Part shown: in pieces, positions 16,171-22,639 of the stretch
Position numbering within the stretch: the stretch's first letter is position 1
Layout: each line of letters opens with the position of its first letter
NCBI RefSeq assembly: GCF_008638365.1
Contig: NZ_VWVU01000008.1
Location: forward strand, 124,001 to 188,000
From: Nocardiopsis quinghaiensis
Lineage (GTDB): Bacteria > Actinomycetota > Actinomycetes > Streptosporangiales > Streptosporangiaceae
Length of the DNA: 64,000 bases
Reading direction: 5' to 3'
Made by a program: the position numbers and the translations under genes
The notes under the pieces: model-generated
What the model saw: the letters and a program-made list of their open reading frames with translations, nothing else
Databases searched by the model: none
What the model was told of the DNA's origin: nothing

Positions 16171-16484
16171 GTGACCTTCTCCCCGGCCTCGGCGATCTCC
16201 AGGACGCCGAGGAGACGGCGGGCCATGTCCCGCTCCCGGCCCAGGGGAAGGCCCTGTTCGTGCTCCCACGTGTCTTCCGTGCGGAACGGCTCCCACATCC
16301 AGAACCAGTGCCACTGTCCCGAATTCGCCCGCATCAGGCGTACCGACTGCTCCTGAGAACCCCGTTTCACCACCAGCACCATTCCCGGCTGGGGGAGCGG
16401 CTTGAGGTTCAGCGCGTCCAGTTCCAGGGCGAGCCGTTTGGCCGCCTCCCTGGTCACCGTTGCCAGGCTGTTCGATTCTGACAT
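16167..16484 (-). CDS. Small hypothetical protein divergent from a WhiJ-type regulator
   Basis: A 105-residue protein beginning MSESNSLATVTREAAKRLAL. It has an amphipathic N-terminal helix, then a beta-rich middle with several Trp/Met (QWHWFWMWEPF), and a C-terminal helix (RDMARRLLGVLEIAEAG). No recognised domain. ATG 16484 was chosen over an upstream in-frame ATG because GGAGAAAAAGGG lies directly before it. The gene is coupled to 15916-16170 by a GTGA overlap. The intergenic region shared with the regulator (16485-16661) is notably AT-richer than its surroundings, which suggests regulated divergent promoters or a horizontally acquired cassette. The aromatic-rich core suggests a small ligand- or peptide-binding fold, which is only a guess. 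Confidence 0.75.
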   Translation of the reverse strand: MSESNSLATVTREAAKRLALELDALNLKPLPQPGMVLVVKRGSQEQSVRLMRANSGQWHWFWMWEPFRTEDTWEHEQGLPLGRERDMARRLLGVLEIAEAGEKVT

Positions 16485-16661
16485 GTCCCTTTTTCTCCGT
16501 GGAGTGGTGGAACGTTCCCAAGGTCGCCGCCATGAATCATCGCCGACCCTGAATTCGATCATCCGAGGGAAGAGCTCAGAACCATAGAGGGTATGAGCTT
16601 ATGGAAGAATTCGAGGAGTGCTGTTCTCGGTGGTGCGAGGATGGTGGAGAAGGGTGGAGTA

Positions 16662-17495
16662 ATGGCGAAACACAAGGTCAGGCCGAATGCTCGGGAATGG
16701 GGAAATGAACTGAAGGTTCTGCGTGCCAGGGCGGGCAGGACCCAGAAGAGCCTGGCCGCCCCACTGAACTGCTCTGACACGCTCATCTCCGGATTCGAGT
16801 CCGGCACGCACTGGCCCTCACGGGAGATGGCGGTGGAGTTGGACGGCCTGGTCGCAGGGGAGGGGGCCCTTGTCAGGCTTTGGGACCGGCTGAACTCCAA
16901 GCAGGCCTACCCCGCCTGGGTGGGTGACCTGGTGAAGGCCGAGCCCATGGCAACGGTCATGCGCAAGTTCGAGACCACGGTCGTCCCCGGCCTCCTCCAG
17001 ACGGAGGACTACGCGCGTTCCCTGGTCACGGCGAACAACGGCCTCGCACCGCTTCGCGACATCGAGGAGCTGGTGTCAGGTCGGATGGAGCGGCAAAGGC
17101 TCTGGGATCTCCCTGATCCTCCCCGCATGGTGGTCGTCCTGAACGAAGCGGTCCTTCTGGCCTCTATCGGAGGACCGCAGGTCTTGTCCGAGCAGATCAC
17201 CAAGCTGATCGATATGGTGGAAACCAAACGGATCAGGATTCATGTCGTCCCTCTGGACACGTCGGGTCCCCCGTCGGTCATGCCCTTCACCCTCCTGAGT
17301 TTCGAGGATCAGTCGGACACGCTGTATCTGGAGGACGCCCTCTCGGGCCGGATGGTGACCGAGCAGGACGACGTGGCCCGGATGGATACGCTTTTCAGTG
17401 ACCTTCTAGGGGTCGCGCTGTCGCCTGAGAAGTCGCTGAAGGTTCTCTACCAGCATCGAAGGAAACATGATGACGAAGTCGAAGCTCTCAACTGA
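16662..17495 (+). CDS. WhiJ-type Xre HTH regulator with DUF5753 domain
   Basis: A 277-residue protein. Residues about 12-65 form an Xre helix-turn-helix (LKVLRARAGRTQKSLAAPLN, CSDTLISGFESGTHWPSREM). From about residue 85 is the DUF5753 domain (FETTVVPGLLQTEDYARSLV..NGLAP), which continues to LLGVALSPEKSL near the C-terminus. Streptomycetes and relatives carry many such proteins, each paired with a DUF397 partner; WhiJ itself modulates sporulation. ATG 16662 is preferred because GGTGGAG lies 4 nt upstream; in-frame ATGs exist at 16641 and 16593. The DUF397 gene overlaps its 3' end by 29 bp. Codon use is somewhat less GC-biased than in the neighbours. Confidence 0.9.
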   Translation: MAKHKVRPNAREWGNELKVLRARAGRTQKSLAAPLNCSDTLISGFESGTHWPSREMAVELDGLVAGEGALVRLWDRLNSKQAYPAWVGDLVKAEPMATVMRKFETTVVPGLLQTEDYARSLVTANNGLAPLRDIEELVSGRMERQRLWDLPDPPRMVVVLNEAVLLASIGGPQVLSEQITKLIDMVETKRIRIHVVPLDTSGPPSVMPFTLLSFEDQSDTLYLEDALSGRMVTEQDDVARMDTLFSDLLGVALSPEKSLKVLYQHRRKHDDEVEALN

Positions 17496-17667
17496 CTGGA
17501 AGAAGTCCAGCTACAGCGGTGGCAACGGCGGTGACTGCGTAGAGGCCCGGCAGACCGCTGTTGGCGCCGCCGTGCGTGACACCCGGAACCGGCACCTGGG
17601 CTGCCTGGAGGCCACCGGAGCCGAGTGGACCGCCCTCCTGGAGGCAGTGAAGGGCTCCACGCCCTGA
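17467..17667 (+). CDS. DUF397 small protein, partner of the WhiJ-type regulator
   Basis: A 66-residue DUF397 protein. The family pattern is clear: W-K-K-S-S-Y-S-G-G-N-G-G-D-C-V-E near the N-terminus, VRDTRNRHLG in the middle, and a terminal EWTALLEAVKG helix. DUF397 proteins are co-encoded with DUF5753 regulators and are thought to bind or antagonise them, in a toxin-antitoxin-like or anti-activator manner. It starts inside the regulator gene (29-bp overlap), with GAAGGAAA just upstream of two consecutive ATGs at 17467 and 17470, so expression is probably coupled. A hairpin terminator follows at 17696. Confidence 0.9.
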   Translation: MMTKSKLSTDWKKSSYSGGNGGDCVEARQTAVGAAVRDTRNRHLGCLEATGAEWTALLEAVKGSTP

Positions 17668-17695
17668 GCCTTCCTGAGTGCCCCCAGAACGTGCT

Positions 17696-17729
17696 GAGCC
17701 CCCTCCCCGGACGCCCGGGAAGAGGGCTC
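17696..17729. terminator. Hairpin terminator between the DUF397 gene and glnA2
   Basis: GAGCCC...CCCCGG pairs with CCGGG...GGGCTC across a short ACG loop. It lies between convergent genes, 29 bp after the DUF397 stop. Confidence 0.6.
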
Positions 17730-17763
17730 GCACACGTGTCGCCGCGGCACGAGGGGCCGCGCC

Positions 17764-19125
17764 CTACAGCGTCGGCAGGTACCGCGCCAGCTCGTACGGG
17801 GTGACCTGGCGGCGGTAGGAGTTCCACTCCGCCTTCTTGTTGCGCAGGAAGAAGTCGAAGACGTGCTCGCCCAGGGTCTCGGCGAGCAGCTCGCTGTTCT
17901 CCATGATCCGCAGGGCCTCGTCCAGGCTCTGCGGCAGCGGGCGGATACCCAGCGCGCGACGCTCGGCGTCGGTCAGGGCCCACACGTCGTCCTCCGCGCC
18001 GGGGGGCAGGTCGTAGCCCTCCTCGATGCCCTTGAGCCCGGCGGCCAGGATGACGGCGTAGGCCAGGTAGGGGTTGCACGCGGTGTCCAGCGAGCGGATC
18101 TCGATCCGGCTGGAGTTGGACTTGCCGGGCTTGTACATCGGCACGCGCACCAGCGCCGAGCGGTTGTTGTGGCCCCAGCAGATGTAGGCGGGGGCCTCGC
18201 CGCCCATACCGGCGGAGGCCGCCGGGTCGTCCCACAGGCGCTTGTAGGAGTTGACCCACTGGTTGGTCACGGCCGTGATCTCGTCGGCGTGCCGCAGCAG
18301 GCCCGCGATGAACCCGCGTCCCACCTTGGAGAGCTGGAAGTCCGCGCCCGGCTCGTAGAAGGCGTTCCGGTCGCCCTCGAACAGCGACAGGTGCGTGTGC
18401 ATGCCCGAGCCCGGGTACTCGGTGAACGGCTTGGGCATGAACGTCGCGTACACGCCCTGCTCCATCGCCACCTCCTTCATCACGAGCCGGAAGGTCATGA
18501 TGTTGTCGGCGGTGGTCAGCGCGTCGGCGTACCGCAGGTCGATCTCCTGCTGTCCCGGGCCGCCCTCGTGGTGGCTGAACTCCACGGAGATGCCCATGGC
18601 CTCCAGCATGTTGATGGCGTTGCGCCGGAAGTCGTGCGCGCTGTTGTGGGGCGTGTGGTCGAAGTAGCCGCCCGAGTCGTTGGGCTCGGGGAACTCGCCC
18701 TGCTCGGGCATCTTCTTGAGCAGGTAGAACTCGATCTCGGGGTGGGTGTAGAACGTGAACCCCAGATCGGAGGCCTTGCTGAGCTGGCGCTTGAGCACAT
18801 GGCGCGGGTCCGCCGAGGACGGCGAACCGTCCGGCATGAGGATGTCGCAGTACATGCGCGCCGTGCCGTGCGGCTCGTTGCGCCAGGGCAGCACCTGGAA
18901 GGTGGAGGGGTCGGGCTGGGCCAGCATGTCGGCCTCGTAGACGCGTGCGAACCCCTCGATGGCGGAGCCGTCGAAACCGATGCCCTCGGAGAAGGCCGCC
19001 TCCAGTTCGGCGGGAGCGACCGCCACGGACTTGAGGTACCCGAGCACGTCGGTGAACCACAGCCTCACGAACCGAATGTCGCGCTCCTCCAACGTGCGGA
19101 GCACGAATTCCTGCTGTCGATTCAC
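17764..19125 (-). CDS. glnA2: Glutamine synthetase family protein GlnA2 (probable gamma-glutamylpolyamine synthetase)
   Basis: A 453-residue type-I glutamine synthetase homologue. It has the beta-Grasp N-terminus (VRLWFTDVLGYLKSVAV), the GFDGSAIEGFARV loop, the Glu-containing metal motif HPEIEFYLLKKM, the HTHLSLF and NNRSALVRVP nucleotide/glutamate-site motifs, and the SRIEIRSLDTACNPYLAYAV block. It lies next to nadE, where glnA2 is found in Streptomyces. There GlnA2 acts on polyamines rather than ammonium, so it is named GlnA2 and not the main GS (see glnA at 33 kb). The start is GTG at 19125 with GGGAGG 5 nt upstream. Its upstream region holds a coupled 22-codon ORF and then a TnpB element. 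Confidence 0.9.
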   Translation of the reverse strand: MNRQQEFVLRTLEERDIRFVRLWFTDVLGYLKSVAVAPAELEAAFSEGIGFDGSAIEGFARVYEADMLAQPDPSTFQVLPWRNEPHGTARMYCDILMPDGSPSSADPRHVLKRQLSKASDLGFTFYTHPEIEFYLLKKMPEQGEFPEPNDSGGYFDHTPHNSAHDFRRNAINMLEAMGISVEFSHHEGGPGQQEIDLRYADALTTADNIMTFRLVMKEVAMEQGVYATFMPKPFTEYPGSGMHTHLSLFEGDRNAFYEPGADFQLSKVGRGFIAGLLRHADEITAVTNQWVNSYKRLWDDPAASAGMGGEAPAYICWGHNNRSALVRVPMYKPGKSNSSRIEIRSLDTACNPYLAYAVILAAGLKGIEEGYDLPPGAEDDVWALTDAERRALGIRPLPQSLDEALRIMENSELLAETLGEHVFDFFLRNKKAEWNSYRRQVTPYELARYLPTL

Positions 19126-19190
19126 CTGACCTCCCGGAGGATGCTTCGGTCTTCAGACCGATCCAGTCTTTCGCGGTTTGCCTTACACAT
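19122..19190 (-). CDS. 22-codon ORF coupled to glnA2
   Basis: The ORF begins MCKANRERLDRSEDR and ends REVR. It has a strong AAGGAG Shine-Dalgarno 6 nt before its ATG at 19190. Its TGA overlaps the glnA2 GTG (GTGA), and the glnA2 Shine-Dalgarno lies within its last codons. It could therefore be a translated leader that couples ribosome flow into glnA2. It is highly charged and contains the hairpin CGGTCT/AGACCG. It may alternatively be part of the left end of the adjacent TnpB element, making the overlap accidental. Confidence 0.45.
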   Translation of the reverse strand: MCKANRERLDRSEDRSILREVR

Positions 19191-19217
19191 GTCTCTCCTT
19201 AGCGTAAGCTTTGCGTC

Positions 19218-20474
19218 ATGCGGACGGCGTACAAGTGCCGGGCCTACCCGGCCCCCGAACAAGCGGCCCAGCTGAGCCGCACGTTCGGATGTGTGCGCCT
19301 GGTGTGTAACAGGACCCTCGCCGAGCGGCACACCGCCTACCACCAGCGCGGTGAGAAGACCTCGTACAAGCAGACCGACCAGGCGTTGACCGAGTGGAAG
19401 CAGACTCAGGACCTGGCGTTTCTGTCCGAGGTGTCCTCGGTCCCCTTGCAGCAGACCCTGCGCCACCAACACAGCGCGTTCGCGAACTTCTTCGCGGGAC
19501 GGGCCAAGTACCCTCGGTTCAAGTCCCGCACCGGACGCCAGTCGGCGCACTACACACGCAGCGCGTTCCGTATCCGCGACGGCCAACTGTGGCTGGCCAA
19601 GCACCGGGCACCGCTGCGCCTGGCGTGGTCCTTCGACGACGTCGACCTGGCCTCGCTGCACCCGACCACAGTGATCGTCTCCCGCGAGGCGGACGGGCGT
19701 TGGTACGTCACCTTCGTCGTGGAGGTCGAGGACCCCGCATCCGCCCCTGAGGCCGCCTCCGAGGTCGGTGTCGACTTGGGGGTGAAGGACTTCGCCACGT
19801 TGTCCACGGGTGAGAAGATCGCCAACCCCCGCCACCTGGAACGCAAGGCCAGGAATCTGGCCCGGTACCAACGCCGTACGGCCCGCAAGCAGCGCGGGTC
19901 GGCGAACCGGCGTAAGGCCAAGCGCAAGGTCGCCGTGGCACACCGCAAAGTCCGCCACACCCGCGCCGATTTCCTGCACAGGACCACTACACGGCTGGTG
20001 CGCGAGCATGACCTGATCGCGATCGAGGACCTCAACATCCGGGGCATGACCGCCTCCGCACGCGGCACCGCCCAAGCCCCGGGCACGCGGGTGCGCCAGA
20101 AGGCCGGGCTCAACCGTGCGGTGCTGGACGCCGGTCTGGGGGAATTTCGCCGCCAGTTGGAGTACAAGGCTGCGCGTGCGGGTCGCACCGTTGCTGTGGT
20201 GGACCGGTGGTTTCCCTCCTCCAAGACCTGCTCGAAGTGCGGGTACCTGCTGGCCACACTTTCGTTGGGCACCCGTTGGTGGACGTGCCCTGACTGCCGC
20301 ACCCGACACGATCGGGACGTCAACGCGGCTACGAACATCCTTGCGGCTGGTCGAGTCGCAGCCCGAGACGCGAGCTCGGGTGAGGCCTGCGGAGCTGGTG
20401 TGAGACGGCAAGGGACCTCCCTTCCGCGATCGGCGACGAAACAGGAAACCACTGCCGTGAGGCAGTCCGCGTAA
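19218..20474 (+). CDS. tnpB: TnpB RNA-guided endonuclease of an IS605-family element
   Basis: A 418-residue TnpB. The N-terminal OrfB_IS605 helix-turn-helix region begins MRTAYKCRAYPAPEQAAQLS. The RuvC-like nuclease has all three acidic residues: D186 in GVDLGVKDF, E270 in IAIEDLNIRGM and D367 in DRDVNAATNIL. A CxxC...CxxC zinc ribbon (CSKCGYL, CPDC) lies between the second and third. It is therefore probably an active nuclease, guided by an RNA made from the element's right end. TnpB proteins are the ancestors of Cas12 and promote element retention by cleaving empty sites. The ATG follows TAAGCTTTGCGTC, so translation may be leaderless. Confidence 0.93.
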   Translation: MRTAYKCRAYPAPEQAAQLSRTFGCVRLVCNRTLAERHTAYHQRGEKTSYKQTDQALTEWKQTQDLAFLSEVSSVPLQQTLRHQHSAFANFFAGRAKYPRFKSRTGRQSAHYTRSAFRIRDGQLWLAKHRAPLRLAWSFDDVDLASLHPTTVIVSREADGRWYVTFVVEVEDPASAPEAASEVGVDLGVKDFATLSTGEKIANPRHLERKARNLARYQRRTARKQRGSANRRKAKRKVAVAHRKVRHTRADFLHRTTTRLVREHDLIAIEDLNIRGMTASARGTAQAPGTRVRQKAGLNRAVLDAGLGEFRRQLEYKAARAGRTVAVVDRWFPSSKTCSKCGYLLATLSLGTRWWTCPDCRTRHDRDVNAATNILAAGRVAARDASSGEACGAGVRRQGTSLPRSATKQETTAVRQSA

Positions 20475-20531
20475 GCGGGACCGTCCTATCGGGACGGTCG
20501 GACTCCCTTCCTTCAGGAGAGGGAGAAAGTC
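20330..20531 (+). ncRNA. Probable omega-RNA (reRNA) at the TnpB right end
   Basis: In this family the guide RNA overlaps the 3' end of tnpB and runs to the right end. Here GACCGTCC (20479-20486) pairs with GGACGGTC (20492-20499), and CTCCCTTCCT pairs with AGGAGAGGGAG (20503-20525). AAAGTCAA follows, after which flanking DNA would supply the guide (about 20532 onward, ATCAACCTTCC). The 5' boundary is approximate; the call rests on family knowledge and these hairpins. Confidence 0.6.
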
Positions 20532-20811
20532 AAGATCAACCTTCCTCGATGCCGGTCGGTGTCCGCGCCCCGCTTCGCCTCGACGCGGGCGGAGCCGAAC
20601 CGGACACAGTGTCCCAGGACCAGTCTGCCGTGCGGATATTTCCGGGGTATTTCCGCACACGCCCACCAGCCTGCCCGGTCCGTCCTCCGCACACGCATTA
20701 TGACCTGCGACCGGGGTCTTCGGCCCACCGACCCGCGCCGCCCGCGGCTCCGGGAGACCGGGCCCCCCGACCCGCGCCCCGCCCGCGGTCCCCGCGGTGT
20801 GACGAAGCTCC

Positions 20812-20842
20812 TTGGTCCGACGCGGTACACGCAGGCTAGGCT
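20812..20842 (+). promoter_or_regulatory. Probable nadE promoter (leaderless)
   Basis: TTGGTC (20812-20817) and TAGGCT (20837-20842) are separated by 19 bp. The GTG start of nadE follows at 20850, about where transcription should begin. Confidence 0.5.
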
Positions 20843-20849
20843 CGCCCCC

Positions 20850-22622
20850 GTGGCACAGCTGAGAATCGCACTGGCCCAGGTCAACCCCACCGTGGGCGAC
20901 CTGGACGGAAACCGGTCCATCGTCGTCGACTCCGCGCGCCGGGCCGCCGAGGAGGGCGCCCACCTGGTCGTCCTCCCCGAGATGGTCGTCACCGGCTACC
21001 CGGTCGAGGACCTGGCGCTGCGCAACTCCTTCGTGTCGGCCTCCGTCAAGGCCACCCGCGACCTGGCCGCCGACCTGGCCCAGGCGGGCCTGGGCGAGCT
21101 GCCCGTCGTCGTGGGCTACCTCTCCCGCCGCGAGGGCCCGGGCGCCCGCTACGGACAGCCCGCCGGAGCCCCCCAGAACGCCGTCGCCGTCCTGCACCGC
21201 GGCGGCGTCGTCACCTCCTCCGCCAAGCACCACCTGCCCAACTACGGTGTGTTCGACGAGTTCCGCAACTTCGTCCCCGGCGACACCTTTCCGGTGGTGC
21301 GGGTGCGCGGTGTGGACGTGGGCCTGGCCGTCTGCGAGGACCTGTGGCAGGAGGGCGGCCCCGTCACCGCCGCCCGCGCCGCCCGGGTGGGGCTCCTGGT
21401 CTCCCTCAACGGCTCCCCCTACGAACGCCACAAGGACGACGTGCGCCTGGAGTTGTGCCAGCGCCGCGCCCGCGAGATCGGTGCCGCCCTGGCCTACGTC
21501 AACATGGTCGGCGGCCAGGACGAACTCGTCTTCGAGGGCGACTCCCTGGTCGTGGACGCCGAGGGCGAGCTCGTGGCCCGCGCGCCCCAGTTCACCGAGA
21601 CCCTCCTGGTCGCCGACCTCGACCTGGCCGAGGCCGTGACCGCCCCGGACGCCGCGGGCGCCGAGGCGGACCGCATGCGCATCGTCCACCACACCGTCTC
21701 GACCGACCCGGTCGCTCCCTACCCGCCCAGGGCCAACACCGTCACACCGCGACCGGACCCCCTCTCCGACACCGGAGAGGTGTACCGGGCGCTGGTCACG
21801 GGCCTGCGCGACTACACCGCCAAGAACGGCTTCGGTTCGGCCCTCGTCGGTCTCTCCGGCGGTATCGACTCCGCGCTCGTGGCGACCATCGCCGTGGACG
21901 CCCTCGGCGCGGACCGGGTCCACGGGGTGCTCATGCCCAGCGCGCACTCCAGCGGGCACTCGGTCAGTGACGCCGAGGACCTGGCCGGGCGCCAGGGCTT
22001 CGCCACCCGCACCGTCGCCATCGCCTCGGCCGTGGACGCCTTCACGCGGTCCATGGGAGGGGTGGGCGCTCCGCTCACCGGACTGGCCGCCGAGAACCTC
22101 CAGGCCCGTGTGCGCGGCACCCTGCTGATGTCCCTGTCCAACGAGGAGGGCCACCTGGTCCTGGCCACCGGCAACAAGAGCGAGGTCGCCACCGGCTACT
22201 CCACCCTCTACGGCGACTCCGTGGGCGGGTTCGCGCCCATCAAGGACTGTTGGAAGACCCTGGTCTGGGAGCTGGCCCGCTGGCGCAACGACGAGGCCGT
22301 CCGCCTGGACCAGACCCCGCCCATCCCGGAGAACTCCATCTCCAAACCGCCCAGCGCCGAACTGCGCCCCGAGCAGGTGGACACCGACTCCCTGCCCGAC
22401 TACGCGGTGCTCGACGCCGTCCTGGACGCCTACGTCGGTACGGACAAGGGAGAGGCCGAACTGGTCTTCGCCGGATACGACCCCGAGCTGGTGCGCAGGG
22501 TCATCCGCCTGGTGGACCGCGCCGAGTACAAGCGGCGCCAGTCCGCTCCGGGCACCAAGATCAGCTCGCGCAACCTCAGCCGGGACCGGCGGCTGCCCAT
22601 CACCAACCGCTGGACGGTCTGA
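20850..22622 (+). CDS. nadE: Glutamine-dependent NAD+ synthetase
   Basis: A 590-residue two-domain enzyme performing the last step of NAD+ synthesis. The N-terminal nitrilase-like glutaminase has the Glu-Lys-Cys triad in LPEMVVTGYP, SSAKHHLPNYGVFDE and VGLAVCEDLWQEGG. The C-terminal ammonia-dependent synthetase has the P-loop LSGGIDSALVATIA at about residue 335, then LATGNKSEVATGYSTLYGD and the KPPSAELRP block. The GTG start at 20850 is preferred because homologues begin just before QLRIALAQVNPT; an upstream in-frame extension would cross the presumed promoter. It follows the TnpB element and converges on the LAL regulator. The glutaminase domain links it to the nearby glutamine genes. Confidence 0.96.
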   Translation: MAQLRIALAQVNPTVGDLDGNRSIVVDSARRAAEEGAHLVVLPEMVVTGYPVEDLALRNSFVSASVKATRDLAADLAQAGLGELPVVVGYLSRREGPGARYGQPAGAPQNAVAVLHRGGVVTSSAKHHLPNYGVFDEFRNFVPGDTFPVVRVRGVDVGLAVCEDLWQEGGPVTAARAARVGLLVSLNGSPYERHKDDVRLELCQRRAREIGAALAYVNMVGGQDELVFEGDSLVVDAEGELVARAPQFTETLLVADLDLAEAVTAPDAAGAEADRMRIVHHTVSTDPVAPYPPRANTVTPRPDPLSDTGEVYRALVTGLRDYTAKNGFGSALVGLSGGIDSALVATIAVDALGADRVHGVLMPSAHSSGHSVSDAEDLAGRQGFATRTVAIASAVDAFTRSMGGVGAPLTGLAAENLQARVRGTLLMSLSNEEGHLVLATGNKSEVATGYSTLYGDSVGGFAPIKDCWKTLVWELARWRNDEAVRLDQTPPIPENSISKPPSAELRPEQVDTDSLPDYAVLDAVLDAYVGTDKGEAELVFAGYDPELVRRVIRLVDRAEYKRRQSAPGTKISSRNLSRDRRLPITNRWTV

Positions 22623-22639
22623 GGGGCACCCGGCCGTCC

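Larger units (their letters stand above)
19141..20531 (+). mobile_element. Stand-alone TnpB element (IS200/IS605-IS1341 type)
   Basis: A single tnpB gene is flanked on the left by a small hairpin (CGGTCT-TC-AGACCG, about 19147-19160) and on the right by two consecutive hairpins (20479-20499 and 20503-20525), then AAAGTCAA. There is no tnpA transposase, so it depends on one acting in trans. It sits in the glnA2-nadE divergent intergenic region, separating glnA2 from its presumed native promoter. Exact ends and target-adjacent motif cannot be fixed without an empty-site comparison. Confidence 0.7.
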
